DNA of 64,000 nt from Anaerocolumna cellulosilytica (GTDB taxonomy: Bacteria; Bacillota; Clostridia; Lachnospirales; Lachnospiraceae): assembly GCF_014218335.1 (NCBI RefSeq), contig NZ_AP023367.1, positions 5,082,001 to 5,146,000 on the forward strand, given 5' to 3'. Position 1 is the stretch's first letter; every line of letters begins with the position of its first letter. Below are positions 53,516-63,777 of the stretch, one piece after another. Under the pieces are notes generated by a model that had not been told where the DNA came from, did not search any database, and worked only from the letters and a program-made list of their open reading frames with translations. Both the position numbers and the translations under genes were made by a program.

Positions 53516-54448
53516 TTATTCAGCAAATAATGGTGTAGACAAGTATCTTTCGCCTGTATCCGGCAATACAACAACGATTGTTTTGCCTTCATTTTCAGGG
53601 CGTTTTGCCACCTGAAGCGCAGCCCACGCAGCCGCACCAGATGAAATACCGACTAAAAGACCTTCGCTCTTTGCAATTGCTTTACCAGTTGCAAAAGCAT
53701 CTTCATTTTCTACTGTGATAATCTCATCATATACTTCTGTATTAAGCACCTTAGGAACAAAACCAGCACCAATACCTTGAATCTTATGAGGCCCAGGAGT
53801 TCCTTTGGATAGTATCGGTGAAGCACTCGGCTCTACAGCGATTACCTTTACATTAGGGTTTTTACTCTTTAAGTACTCCCCAACACCGGTAATGGTACCG
53901 CCGGTACCGATACCTGCAACCAGGATGTCAACTTTACCGTCTGTGTCTTCCCAGATTTCAGGACCGGTTGTATTTTTATGCACTTCCGGATTTGCTGCAT
54001 TAATGAATTGACCTGGAATGAAGGAATTGGGAGTTTCTTTTGCCAATTCTTCCGCTTTGGCAATTGCACCGTTCATACCCTTTGCACCTTCTGTTAATAC
54101 TAATTCAGCACCATAGGCTTTTAACAGGTTTCTACGTTCAATACTCATAGTCTCAGGCATTGTAAGAATAATCTTATATCCTCTTGCCGCAGCTACGGAA
54201 GCCAGACCGATTCCTGTGTTACCACTGGTTGGCTCAATAATTGTTGCACCTGGCTTTAAAACACCCTTTGCTTCTGCATCATCGACCATTGCCTTTGCAA
54301 TTCTGTCTTTTACACTGCCAGCGGGATTAAAATATTCTAATTTAGCAACTACAGCTGCTTTTGCCTCATTGTCCTTACCGAACTTTACAAGTTCTAGCAG
54401 AGGGGTTCTACCTATTAAGTCTGTAATGTTTTTTGCTATCTTTGCCAT
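53516..54448 (-). CDS. cysK: Cysteine synthase (O-acetylserine sulfhydrylase A)
   Basis: PLP enzyme that makes cysteine from O-acetylserine and sulfide. 310 residues with [14 protein letters not shown] (PLP lysine), [12 protein letters not shown] (substrate loop), [16 protein letters not shown] (phosphate-binding loop) and [19 protein letters not shown] precedes the ATG. It is a single gene; no T-box was recognised in its leader. Confidence 0.96.
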   Translation of the reverse strand: MAKIAKNITDLIGRTPLLELVKFGKDNEAKAAVVAKLEYFNPAGSVKDRIAKAMVDDAEAKGVLKPGATIIEPTSGNTGIGLASVAAARGYKIILTMPETMSIERRNLLKAYGAELVLTEGAKGMNGAIAKAEELAKETPNSFIPGQFINAANPEVHKNTTGPEIWEDTDGKVDILVAGIGTGGTITGVGEYLKSKNPNVKVIAVEPSASPILSKGTPGPHKIQGIGAGFVPKVLNTEVYDEIITVENEDAFATGKAIAKSEGLLVGISSGAAAWAALQVAKRPENEGKTIVVVLPDTGERYLSTPLFAE

Positions 54449-54616
54449 ATCCTTCTCTCCTTTAATCTATAAAATATATGAAAAACATTAAGTTCTATTT
54501 GCTATAAATATAATCTAACACAGGGAAAATCATTTGTCAATGATTATTTTATCATTTCATATATGATTACTATGCTTTAAAATTTACACCTGACGTCAAG
54601 GCCCTATGTAAATAAA

Positions 54617-54693
54617 AATACACCATAAGCTTTACTCAATAGCTGCATTACCACTGAAACGTCCCTGCTAAGTATAAAGTCTTAAGGTGTATT
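54617..54693 (-). terminator. Terminator of the secreted hypothetical gene
   Basis: AATACACC (54617-54624) and GGTGTATT (54686-54693) with neighbouring ATAAG/CTTAA pairing close a long loop; the minus-strand transcript ends TTTTTATTT. Confidence 0.6.
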
Positions 54694-54709
54694 TATTAAA
54701 TATATTATT

Positions 54710-55504
54710 CTATTTGTTATTGTTTATCTGAATGTATTTTTTCATGGTTATCTGCCCTTTTAAAGGAAATGGAAGCTTCAGTAATAAATCATACGTTGCC
54801 AAAAGCTCTAACGTACTGTACACCTGGCCGCTTTGTTGGATTTCTTCCATAATTTTTTTAGAAAGTCCAAGTTCTTTTAAAGAAATGGTGTTTTCTTCTT
54901 CTGCCTGATTTCCTGCTTTAGAAAGTGTGAGGATACCTTCATATTTATTTTTGTTTCGCATAAAATAGTTCTGAACTGTAAAGCCCTCTATGCTCTCCGG
55001 TAACAGCCTTTTTATCTCTTCTGTCAGTATAACCCCATCTGTACCAACGCCCCAACTCCCCTTTTCATTGATAATTCGAAAATATGGTTCTTTATCTGTG
55101 CACTTCATGGTCAGACTGCCAATAGTATCTATACCGGCTTCCGGTTTTTCTACTATTTTATTGGTTTTAAAGTAATACTTTATTCCAAGTTGCGCCCTGC
55201 CTTGTTCTAGTAGGCTGGTAAGAATTGCTTCTGTCCCATCAAAACCTATTATATCTTTTCCATAGTTATAATAGGCTTCTATGCTTTGGGGTGATTGATT
55301 TTCTGCGGTAGCCTGGTGTATTAACTGCAGGTTAATACTTTCTTCCCCGTCCGTATAAAATACATACTCTGAACTGTCCCTAGGTTGTAACTTAAGACTT
55401 CCGGCTTTTGCTCCGGTTGCAGATAAACCGGAAATATCAGCTAGTCCGATTAACAACGATAGCAGCAGCCACAATACTGTCCTTAGCCCCTTTCTGCGTT
55501 GCAT
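54710..55504 (-). CDS. Secreted or membrane-anchored hypothetical protein
   Basis: 264 residues. An N-terminal signal or anchor (LRTVLWLLLSLLIGLADISGL) is followed by a soluble domain of mixed strands and helices with no cysteine pair or catalytic motif that I recognise. Its last residues turn basic (ITMKKYIQINNNK). GGGAGG precedes the ATG. It has its own terminator and no operon partners; function unknown. Confidence 0.75.
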   Translation of the reverse strand: MQRRKGLRTVLWLLLSLLIGLADISGLSATGAKAGSLKLQPRDSSEYVFYTDGEESINLQLIHQATAENQSPQSIEAYYNYGKDIIGFDGTEAILTSLLEQGRAQLGIKYYFKTNKIVEKPEAGIDTIGSLTMKCTDKEPYFRIINEKGSWGVGTDGVILTEEIKRLLPESIEGFTVQNYFMRNKNKYEGILTLSKAGNQAEEENTISLKELGLSKKIMEEIQQSGQVYSTLELLATYDLLLKLPFPLKGQITMKKYIQINNNK

Positions 55505-55681
55505 CTGTGCCTCCCAAAACGGTAAAACGAATTGTACACCATTATTTTACAATTCATTCTAATTATACCTTAGGACTTAATTTGTTTCAAACCAATTTAA
55601 AGAATTCGTTCGACGGGTATTACAACAAAAGTAGATAAAAACCCTTTATCTCTGCTCTAAGATACACAATTGTACAATATC

Positions 55682-56128
55682 TTATAAAATTTTCTCATCC
55701 AGTATTATAGTAAAAGGGCCATCATTTAATAGTTCTACTTTCATATCAGCACCAAATTCTCCTGCTTCCACCTTACCAAGCTTATCTCTACATACTTCCA
55801 GGAAGTATTCATAAAGTTCTTTTGCTTTATCTGTCCCTGCCGCCTCTAAAAAACTAGGGCGGTTTCCTTTCTTACAATCCGCATAAAGTGTAAACTGGGA
55901 GATGGCAAGGATTTCACCTTCCACATCCTTTACAGACAGATTAATTTTATTATTTTCATCACCAAATATTCTAAGCTTAATTACCTTCTCTACATACTTA
56001 TCAATGATTTGCCTGGTATCTTCACTGCCGATTCCCACTAACAGTAAAAGCCCATGGTTAATTTTACCCTTCACAATACCATCAATGGTAACAGAAGCAT
56101 ATTTTACCCTTTGTACTACTAGCCTCAT
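55682..56128 (-). CDS. dtd: D-aminoacyl-tRNA deacylase
   Basis: Removes D-amino acids wrongly attached to tRNA. 148 residues, full length, with [20 protein letters not shown] (active-site SQFTLYAD) and [12 protein letters not shown], the cross-subunit GP motif; the usual NxGPVT is NDGPFT. AAGGGA precedes the ATG. It is 82 bp after deoB on the same strand. Confidence 0.95.
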   Translation of the reverse strand: MRLVVQRVKYASVTIDGIVKGKINHGLLLLVGIGSEDTRQIIDKYVEKVIKLRIFGDENNKINLSVKDVEGEILAISQFTLYADCKKGNRPSFLEAAGTDKAKELYEYFLEVCRDKLGKVEAGEFGADMKVELLNDGPFTIILDEKIL

Positions 56129-56210
56129 GATACTTCCCTTCTATAACTACAGCCTTCTAAAAACCGACCTGCTTACACTATTTACTTAATTTTAACCACT
56201 CACACCAGGG

Positions 56211-57374
56211 TTATTTTTTTATTTCGGATAAGAAAGATGTGCCTGCCGTTAATACGTTTAGTCCTAGACACTCTAAAATAGTTGCCGATATATCAGCAAA
56301 GGTGTCTCTGGTTCCCAGATTTACGCCTTCTTTTACTTTTTTACCATAAATTAAACAAGGGGTATATTCTCTGGAGTGATCTGTGGATTCCGTACTAGGA
56401 TCACAACCATGGTCTGCTGTGATAATCAGTACATCCTCTTCTCTTAAACCTTCTAATAGTTCAGGCAGTCTGGTATCAAAATATGTTAAAGCTTTTGCAT
56501 AGCCTTCCACATCATTCCTATGACCATACATCATGTCAAAGTCAACCAGATTTGTAAAACAGATTCCTTCAAAATCACGCTTCATATATTCTAACGTACG
56601 TTCTATACCTTCTTCATTGTTAGCAGTACGTACCATCTCTGTAACACCTTTACCGGCAAAAATATCATTGATTTTTCCAACTGCCAGTACATCCAGGTTG
56701 TTTTCCTTTATGATATCAAGCATTGTGTCCTTAGGAGGAAGCAGGGAATAATCGTGGCGCCTTGATGTTCTCTTAAAGGGAGCTTCACCCTCAAAAGGTC
56801 TGGCTATTACTCTGCCAACACCCCAGGGGCCGCTGCATAAATCCCTTGCAATTTCACAGTAACGGTATAATTCTTCGATAGGAACTACCTTTTCATGAGC
56901 AGCTATCTGGAATACACTGTCTGCTGAGGTATAAACAATTAAATCTCCGGTTTTAACATGTTCTTCACCATAATCTTTTATTACCTCTGTTCCGGAATAG
57001 GGTTTATTACAAAGTACACCCCTGCCTGTTCTCTTTGAAAACTCATCCAGTAACTCTTTTGGAAAGCCATCCGGAAATGTGGGAAGGGGCTTTTCAGATA
57101 TAATTCCAGCTATTTCCCAATGACCTATTGTGGTATCTTTTCCCATAGATGCCTCTGTCATGCGGGCATAAGAACCCTCTACCTTTACAGGTTTTTCAAT
57201 ACCTTCTACCCCATCTAAATGAAACAATCCTAGTTTTCCCATATTGGGAGTATGAAAGCTTTCATGAGCAGCAACTGCTCGCAAGGTATTGCTTCCTTCA
57301 TCTCCAAAAGCGTTGGCATCGGGTAGTTCACCAACTCCAAAACTATCTAATACAATTAAAAATACTCTTTTCAT
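56211..57374 (-). CDS. deoB: Phosphopentomutase
   Basis: Interconverts (deoxy)ribose 1- and 5-phosphate in nucleoside salvage. 387 residues with [24 protein letters not shown] (metal-binding and catalytic region), [12 protein letters not shown] (phosphorylated threonine) and [22 protein letters not shown] (metal ligands). AAAGGATG precedes the ATG. It is followed by dtd; no other nucleoside genes adjoin. Confidence 0.97.
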   Translation of the reverse strand: MKRVFLIVLDSFGVGELPDANAFGDEGSNTLRAVAAHESFHTPNMGKLGLFHLDGVEGIEKPVKVEGSYARMTEASMGKDTTIGHWEIAGIISEKPLPTFPDGFPKELLDEFSKRTGRGVLCNKPYSGTEVIKDYGEEHVKTGDLIVYTSADSVFQIAAHEKVVPIEELYRYCEIARDLCSGPWGVGRVIARPFEGEAPFKRTSRRHDYSLLPPKDTMLDIIKENNLDVLAVGKINDIFAGKGVTEMVRTANNEEGIERTLEYMKRDFEGICFTNLVDFDMMYGHRNDVEGYAKALTYFDTRLPELLEGLREEDVLIITADHGCDPSTESTDHSREYTPCLIYGKKVKEGVNLGTRDTFADISATILECLGLNVLTAGTSFLSEIKK

Positions 57375-57591
57375 ATTGCCACATCCTTTCTTTTCGCTGC
57401 CTGTCCTTCGTTTGATATACAGACATATTTCTATTAATGAGTTTTTTCCAAATATCAGAAAAGTATTTCTTACATTTTCCTTAATATGTTTGAATATTGT
57501 TTAATAAATATTGTTATCTACCACGGGGTATGCTATAATCCCTGTGAATCGCACAATTAAAGTTATCCCATCATAAGAGAGGTTGGTTTCT

Positions 57592-58269
57592 TTGAAACAA
57601 TTAATATTAAAATATAAACACGGGTGGATACTATCTTATTTTTTTATTTATCTTGCCTGGTTTTTTGCTTTGGAAAAGTCAGTTACTACCGATTATCATC
57701 CGGTTTATATTTGGCTGGATGACTATATTCCTTTTAACGAATGGTTTGTAATTCCTTATTATTTATGGTTTTTCTATATTTTTGCTACGATTGCCTTTTT
57801 CTTTTTTACTTCAAAAGAGGAATTTTACAAGGTCACAGGGTTCTTATTTATAGGTATGACCATATGCTTAATTATATATACAGTCTGGCCCAATGGTCAG
57901 AACCTCCGTCCGGAGTTATCAACTCTTGGCAGAGACAATATATTTATCCGTATTCTTAAAAACCTGTACGCGACGGATACCTCCACTAATGTATGCCCAA
58001 GTATCCATGTTTTTAATTCCATTGGTGCCCACATTGCAATTCATAAAAGTCCTTCTTTAAAAAAATATAAATGGCTGCAAGCCGGTTCCTTTGTTTTAAT
58101 GATATCTATTTGTCTTTCAACCATGTTCCTAAAGCAACATTCTGCTGTTGACGCTATTGCTGCCATTGTATTAAGCGCTGTCATGTACTTCCTTATATAC
58201 GTACTTGCCGGAAATAAAGCAAAGGCTTCCAATAAGTCAAAACAGGAAAATGCATATGCCAACCTGTAA
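57592..58269 (+). CDS. PAP2-family membrane phosphatase
   Basis: 225 residues, about six membrane spans. CPSIHVFNS is the PSxH motif and LKQHSAVDAIAA supplies the last catalytic histidine and aspartate. Relatives act on lipid phosphates such as phosphatidate or undecaprenyl diphosphate, which is likely but not provable here. The start is TTG at 57592 with GAGAGG eight bases before; a TTG three codons upstream overlaps the ribosome binding site. Confidence 0.85.
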   Translation: MKQLILKYKHGWILSYFFIYLAWFFALEKSVTTDYHPVYIWLDDYIPFNEWFVIPYYLWFFYIFATIAFFFFTSKEEFYKVTGFLFIGMTICLIIYTVWPNGQNLRPELSTLGRDNIFIRILKNLYATDTSTNVCPSIHVFNSIGAHIAIHKSPSLKKYKWLQAGSFVLMISICLSTMFLKQHSAVDAIAAIVLSAVMYFLIYVLAGNKAKASNKSKQENAYANL

Positions 58270-58372
58270 CAATACAAATATTACATTTGCATGATTGTAT
58301 TGTAAATTAAATTGGTACGGTTTACAATGACATTTGTCCTAAACCGTAATACCTTTTTTTAGCTTAAAATAA

Positions 58373-58413
58373 ATATATGGTTTCGGCTATTAGCTGAAAC
58401 CATATATTTTTTT
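58373..58413. terminator. Bidirectional terminator between PAP2 and GT2 genes
   Basis: ATATATGGTTTC (58373-58384) and GAAACCATATAT (58396-58407) form a perfect 12-bp stem with T7 on the right and A-rich sequence on the left. The GT2 stop codon (58390) lies in the loop. Confidence 0.92.
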
Positions 58414-59406
58414 GGATATTTTAAAGCCCAGTTCTACAATCTTTCTGCCGGTTCTTCCTGGCAAATTCATAGACCTTCCAAGAAATTTGTTTAAAATCTT
58501 TTTATACAACTTGGCATTAGACTTCTCCAGATACTCCCAAAGTTCCTGCTTTTTCTTTAGGCTTTCCTCTGTATTTTCCTTTATTAAATATACGGAAGAT
58601 ACCATCATCATCACACACAGATATTTTATCATATAATTTTTTAGTTTCTTATCCTTAATAGTCATAATATCATGGCTATCTATCATAATTTTTGTAATCC
58701 GTATCTGTTGGTCAACTCTTTTAATCATATTCTTTTCGTTGACAGACTGGTCGTCCCTGCCGATAAAATAGCGATACAAATTAACATCCAGATAGTACAT
58801 AGTCTTTACAAAGGGCAAAGGCTGGTATACGAAAATATTGTCCACATAAAAGGTATGTTTTGGCAGCTTCAATCCACAATCTCTTAATAATTTTGTCCTG
58901 TAAATTGCAGCATGCATAAGAATATTCTGGCTTTGTTTAAAATACATAATATCATTCCATGTAAATACTTTATTCTGAGGCAATGCAGTCTTGTAATCAA
59001 TGATTTTACGTTTATTTATACTGGGTTTTTCGTAAACGTAGTTACATATCATTAGATCCACGCTCTTTCCGTCTTCCACCAATTCCCTAAGTGTACATAG
59101 AACTTTTAGTAAATCACCTTCGTTCACCCAGTCATCACTATCTACTACCTTAAAATATAAACCGGTCGAATGGGTAAGACCGGTATTGACAGCCTCACCA
59201 TGTCCTCCATTCTCCTGATGGATTACTTTAATTATATTCGGATATTTGGCGGCATACTTGTCTGCTATCTGAGGGGTATCATCAACAGAGCCGTCATCTA
59301 CAATAATAATTTCCAGCTCAGTACCTCCTGTCAGAAGGGTTTCAATGGCGTGTTCCATATAGTCAGCAGAATTATAGCAGGGAATAGCCACACTTAACAA
59401 TTTCAT
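58390..59406 (-). CDS. Family 2 glycosyltransferase
   Basis: 338 residues with a GT-A N-terminus: SVAIPCYNSADYMEHAIETLL, IIIVDDGSVDDTPQIADKY and VVDSDDWVN (DxD-type metal site). The C-terminal ~140 residues have basic helices but no clear membrane span. AGGAGG precedes the ATG. The acceptor is probably a cell-surface polymer or lipid, judged by family only. Convergent with the PAP2 gene. Confidence 0.9.
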   Translation of the reverse strand: MKLLSVAIPCYNSADYMEHAIETLLTGGTELEIIIVDDGSVDDTPQIADKYAAKYPNIIKVIHQENGGHGEAVNTGLTHSTGLYFKVVDSDDWVNEGDLLKVLCTLRELVEDGKSVDLMICNYVYEKPSINKRKIIDYKTALPQNKVFTWNDIMYFKQSQNILMHAAIYRTKLLRDCGLKLPKHTFYVDNIFVYQPLPFVKTMYYLDVNLYRYFIGRDDQSVNEKNMIKRVDQQIRITKIMIDSHDIMTIKDKKLKNYMIKYLCVMMMVSSVYLIKENTEESLKKKQELWEYLEKSNAKLYKKILNKFLGRSMNLPGRTGRKIVELGFKISKKIYGFS

Positions 59407-59538
59407 TCTGTTTTTCCTCCTCGTGGTGATAAAAAATCCTTATTTCATATTATAAAGCTTTCCATTTAAACATCAATTCTTATTCCTTGTTTTTAAGAAT
59501 TATTAATCTTTAGTAAGGTAAACGTAAGAAATATTTCA

Positions 59539-59567
59539 TTGTTTTACCAAACCTACAATGTTATAAT
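59539..59567 (+). promoter_or_regulatory. Promoter of the XRE gene at 59653
   Basis: TTGTTT (59539-59544), 17 bp, TATAAT (59562-59567) with a TG one base before the -10. Confidence 0.7.
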
Positions 59568-59652
59568 ATTAACAATAAATTACATTTTGTAGAATAATAC
59601 AATTTTATACAATATATTCAATACGCTTAGTAACTAAGGAGGCAATTTTTTT

Positions 59653-60000
59653 ATGTCATTTGGTAAAAATCTCGAAAAAATACGTAAGGAACACAAAATA
59701 AGTCAGGCAAAGTTAGGAAGTGCCCTTGGAATTACACAACAGATGATAAGCAGCTATGAAAAGGATATTTCCTCTCCAAATATAGATTCTTTAATAAAAA
59801 TAGCTGATTTCTTTCAGATGTCCGTGGACGACTTGATAGGACATGTTGTCAAATCAGAAAACGGTGAATCACAAAAGGCTCGTCTGAACCTTTTGTTTGA
59901 TTCCTTAAGCAGTGAAGATAAAGAGCGATGTTTATTAATACTGAATACCCTGTTGCTTGACCGTGGTGAAACTGTTGAAAGAAAAAGAAAAGTCATCTAA
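59653..60000 (+). CDS. XRE-family transcriptional regulator
   Basis: 115 residues. N-terminal helix-turn-helix (FGKNLEKIRKEHKISQAKLGSALGITQQMISSYEKDISSPNIDSLIKIADFFQMSVDDLIG) and a short helical C-terminal region. AAGGAGG precedes the ATG. It is convergent with the aminopeptidase gene (4-bp gap). Target unknown. Confidence 0.9.
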   Translation: MSFGKNLEKIRKEHKISQAKLGSALGITQQMISSYEKDISSPNIDSLIKIADFFQMSVDDLIGHVVKSENGESQKARLNLLFDSLSSEDKERCLLILNTLLLDRGETVERKRKVI

Positions 60001-60003
60001 TCC

Positions 60004-61119
60004 TTACTTTAAGTTTTCCGGATTCAGACATTCTAATTCTTTCACAACAAACTTTCCGTCTTTACGAATTAACGTATCATCAAAATAGATTTCTCCTCCA
60101 CCATATTCCGGTGTCTGTATACAAACTAAATCCCAGTGGATAGCTGATTTATTACCATTTGGAGCAATATCGTAACAATTACCCGGAGTAAAGTGGAAGG
60201 AGCCCATGATTTTCTCATCAAATAAAGTGTCTTTCATTGGTTTTAAGATGTAAGGATTAACACCTATAGCAAATTCACCTACATATCTTGCCCCTTCATC
60301 TGTATCAAATACATGGTTGATTCTTTCTGTATCATTGGCTTTTGCTTCTATTATCTTACCATCTTTAAAGGTTAGTACTATATTTTCGTAGGTAAAGCCC
60401 TGGAACACAGCAGGTGTGTTATAAGAAAGAACTCCGTTGATAGATTCTCTGACAGGTGCTGTAAATACTTCCCCATCGGGGATATTACACTCCCCTGCGC
60501 AAGGAATGGCTGGTATACCTTTTATAGAGAAACTCAAGTCGGTACCAGGCCCTACAATTCTAACTTTATCCGTTCTTTCCATCAGTTCTACCAGACTCTT
60601 CATTGCTTCATTCATTTTAGAATAATCCAAATTACATACATTAAAATAAAAATCCTGAAAGTTTTCTAAACTAGTGTTAGACAGCTGAGCCATCGCTGCA
60701 TTGGGATATCTAAGAACCACCCACCTGGTTTTTGCAACTCGAATATCATGATGCACCGGGGTGGAATAAAATTTCTCATACAGTTCCATATTATCAGAAG
60801 GAACATCTGATAATTCAGATACATTATCAGTACCCCTGATTCCTACATAGCAATCCATTTCTGCCATTTCTTTGGCATCCACTTCTCCCATAATTTTAAT
60901 TTGTTCCTCACTACAGGAAAGCAAAACTTCACGCTGCATGGTTTGATCTGTAAAATGCGGAAATGGTAATCCACCCACCTTATACACTTCTTTTACAATT
61001 TGTCTTGCCAATTCTTTAGTGGAATCCCCTACATAGTGGACGTATACTTTATCTCCTTTTTTTACCCCCATGGAGTAATTCACTAAATTGTGCGCTAAAG
61101 TCTTAATTCTTTCATCCAT
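60004..61119 (-). CDS. M29-family aminopeptidase
   Basis: Metallopeptidase that removes N-terminal residues. 371 residues starting MDERIKTLAHNLVNYSMGVKKGD. The putative metal ligands are in GECNIPDGEVFTAP, YVGEFAIGVNP, GSFHFTPGNCYD and SAIHWDLV, all in family order. AAAGG supports the ATG at 61119; the frame has three more codons upstream. It follows the large protein gene on the same strand. Confidence 0.93.
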   Translation of the reverse strand: MDERIKTLAHNLVNYSMGVKKGDKVYVHYVGDSTKELARQIVKEVYKVGGLPFPHFTDQTMQREVLLSCSEEQIKIMGEVDAKEMAEMDCYVGIRGTDNVSELSDVPSDNMELYEKFYSTPVHHDIRVAKTRWVVLRYPNAAMAQLSNTSLENFQDFYFNVCNLDYSKMNEAMKSLVELMERTDKVRIVGPGTDLSFSIKGIPAIPCAGECNIPDGEVFTAPVRESINGVLSYNTPAVFQGFTYENIVLTFKDGKIIEAKANDTERINHVFDTDEGARYVGEFAIGVNPYILKPMKDTLFDEKIMGSFHFTPGNCYDIAPNGNKSAIHWDLVCIQTPEYGGGEIYFDDTLIRKDGKFVVKELECLNPENLK

Positions 61120-61178
61120 AATCTTCATCCTTTCTCTTTGGAATTTTTATTTTAAATTGCTAGTGTTTTAAAAGCCCA

Positions 61179-63704
61179 CTATTGCATATAACTGAAAAAT
61201 ATGTTTCCGGCTCCTTCAAACAGTGAAGTACCGTCCTTTAAACCAATCTTCATCGTCCGATTTATAGACGGATCGATAACAGTTATATTATACGCATCAT
61301 AGCCAATAATTAACACAGCATCTTTTCCATTTTTCATGGCAATAACAGGGTGATTTTTATTTACATAATATAGCACCTGCTCTAAAGTACAACCAGTCAG
61401 GTTTAGGACGGAATCTTTCAGGCCTTCTCTCAGCATTTCATAAACAGTACCTTTTTTCACTTTAGTTTCTGATGAACCAGACCTGTACTGTAAAAGCATA
61501 GTAACGCTTGCTGTCACACTGTCACTTCCATGGGATGTATATATTGGTGTGATACCTCTAATTTCCTTTAAAGTGCTTCTAACGGCTCTTTCCCAAATTA
61601 TCCGCTGCTTATTATCAACAACAATACCAATCCTATTATAAGCCCGCACAATTGCCTCTCCAGCTTCTTCATAGATTCCTTCAATACCTCCTCTAGCATA
61701 TACGGTATAAGGTTCGGTCTGCCTTTTTGATTCCTCGAGACGGAGCGTAGTATCTTCTTTAATTACTGTATTGACAGTTGTCTCTGTGGCAGGTACTTTA
61801 CTCATTTCAAATCCTGAGGGTAAGGTAATATAGTATTCTGTTAACATTTTATCTGTAACTCTGGTAGTAAGACTAAAGGGACTGGTGGAAGTTATAACAC
61901 GATTCAGTATAAAATCCTCTTCTGCCTGGGTAAAATCAGAACCTGCTTTTTTCACTCTTTTTAAAGTTATTACATTATCCGCAATCATAGTGTCTGTTAC
62001 ATAATATTTATTCTTACGGTATTCCTTTAACACTGTGTTGTTTTTATCTGCTATTTCAATTTTATACATAGGTATTAACTGACTTCCATCCAAGGCAGTA
62101 GTAACATCTGAAACTTTAGCAAATCCATAGATAATATTATCATCTATTTTCCCTAAGAGGTTTATACATTCACCAGTCAGTGCAGTAATTTTTTCCATTG
62201 ACTGTGTTTCCAAATCAAGTATATTAATCTCTGTTGCCTCTGCCTGATTACTGCTGTTCTCCCAGGCTAAAAAGTGTTCTTTCATACTCACGACAAAATT
62301 ATCACCGGTTATGTCAGAAGCAATCACTTCTGCCGCTTTAGTTGTCAAGTTATAAGAATAGATTTTATGATTTATGGTAAAATAAAAGACATTCAGTTTG
62401 TTTTTATAACTAAAAGAATCAAGCTCCTCCTTTAACACCTCATATGGTATATTCATAGGAAGATACACCAGTTCTTCGATACGGTTATCACTACTATAAT
62501 ATTTATAAAACACAATGCCAACCCGGCCTTCATAAACGCCCCGGTTCATATAGCCATAGACCATGAAGTCAATGTTGCCGTCATCATCCATATTCAGTAT
62601 TTGCACATCGTGCTCTGGGTATATATCTCTGACATAGTCCGTATTCTCCTGGCGGAAGGAAAACACCCTAACAGCTTTGTTCTCTAAAAGATTATAATAC
62701 CAAAGCTCACGTTCTCTGACAAAAGACAATTTATTATTTTCAGTGCTCGTAAATAACTTCATGTCGCTTTGATTTGTTATACCAATTTTAAATTGGCTCT
62801 TTGCCAAACTGGTCAGATTAATATCAAAAACCGATTCTATCTTCCTGTCATAATTTAATAGATACATTCTGGTATCTGTATAACGCACCCTATAGAACTC
62901 ACTTACATAATAGTATTCTGTTCCGGACTCAGTTTCTCCGGATACCATATATCTAAGCACTACGGATGCTGTATCTGTATTGATTTCTTCAACATCTGGT
63001 ACAATCGGTCCTACCACCTTAGGCTCTAAATTGCCCCAACTGACTAAATCAAAACTAGAATGAATATCTACATAAGCGAGTGATGTATTATCTGATCCAG
63101 CCTTTGGTTCCAGAAATGTCTTAATCTCCTCAGCCTTTTTTTTATCAAGAATTGAGGTATGAAAATTCATGATAAAATTCAGTTTTTCTTTATAATAAGA
63201 ATTGTCTACTCTTTTAATTCTGGTATAATAATTCATCTTCTGGCTTTCACTGGTTACTAAGGTTATCTTAACAGCATATTCTGTATCAGGTGAAAGTGCT
63301 TCCGAAAGCTTAATACGTGCCGTCTTATACTCTTCTTCTTTTTCTAAAGCATTAATCGTATTGGTTTCGATAAGTTTGTTATCTGCTAAAGCCCTCAACT
63401 CATAGATTACCCTCTTAACATTGTTACCCTTTTCATTTATGACTACATCAAAGCTTTGACTGCTGTCTAATGGGGTAATATTTTCTCTGACAATATTAGC
63501 ATTAAGATTTGTGCTGTAACCATGAAGCTGATTTATCTCATAATCCTTTAGCCTAATTGTTATTAGGGGAAAGGTGGTCTCCCCCATCTCCACGGTTCTA
63601 ATTTCAATATCTGAAACCTCTTCCTGTATATCCTTACCGAAATAATACAAAGACCCTGCAAAGATACACAATAATATAAGGGTTCTATAAACATATTTCA
63701 TCAT
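61179..63704 (-). CDS. Large membrane-anchored protein with degenerate C39-like C-terminus
   Basis: 841 residues. One N-terminal membrane anchor (about 4-22), then a long extracytoplasmic region in which beta-propeller-like segments recur (ELWYYNLLENKAVRVFSF, KIYSYNLTTKAAEVIASD, INILDLETQSMEKI). The last ~130 residues look like a C39-type peptidase fold (TASVTMLLQYRSG ... VLYYVNKNHPVIAMKNGKDAVLIIGYDAYNITVIDPSINR), but where active enzymes have a cysteine (CGPxSL) and a histidine (HAV), this one has TASVT and DAV. So it is probably non-catalytic. ATG at 63704 or three bases later. Function unknown. Confidence 0.75.
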   Translation of the reverse strand: MMKYVYRTLILLCIFAGSLYYFGKDIQEEVSDIEIRTVEMGETTFPLITIRLKDYEINQLHGYSTNLNANIVRENITPLDSSQSFDVVINEKGNNVKRVIYELRALADNKLIETNTINALEKEEEYKTARIKLSEALSPDTEYAVKITLVTSESQKMNYYTRIKRVDNSYYKEKLNFIMNFHTSILDKKKAEEIKTFLEPKAGSDNTSLAYVDIHSSFDLVSWGNLEPKVVGPIVPDVEEINTDTASVVLRYMVSGETESGTEYYYVSEFYRVRYTDTRMYLLNYDRKIESVFDINLTSLAKSQFKIGITNQSDMKLFTSTENNKLSFVRERELWYYNLLENKAVRVFSFRQENTDYVRDIYPEHDVQILNMDDDGNIDFMVYGYMNRGVYEGRVGIVFYKYYSSDNRIEELVYLPMNIPYEVLKEELDSFSYKNKLNVFYFTINHKIYSYNLTTKAAEVIASDITGDNFVVSMKEHFLAWENSSNQAEATEINILDLETQSMEKITALTGECINLLGKIDDNIIYGFAKVSDVTTALDGSQLIPMYKIEIADKNNTVLKEYRKNKYYVTDTMIADNVITLKRVKKAGSDFTQAEEDFILNRVITSTSPFSLTTRVTDKMLTEYYITLPSGFEMSKVPATETTVNTVIKEDTTLRLEESKRQTEPYTVYARGGIEGIYEEAGEAIVRAYNRIGIVVDNKQRIIWERAVRSTLKEIRGITPIYTSHGSDSVTASVTMLLQYRSGSSETKVKKGTVYEMLREGLKDSVLNLTGCTLEQVLYYVNKNHPVIAMKNGKDAVLIIGYDAYNITVIDPSINRTMKIGLKDGTSLFEGAGNIFFSYMQ

Positions 63705-63777
63705 ATAATAGCCATGCCCTTTCTAAAACCCATGCACACCACAAGCTTACTTGCAGTATTGCACAAATAGAAAATTA

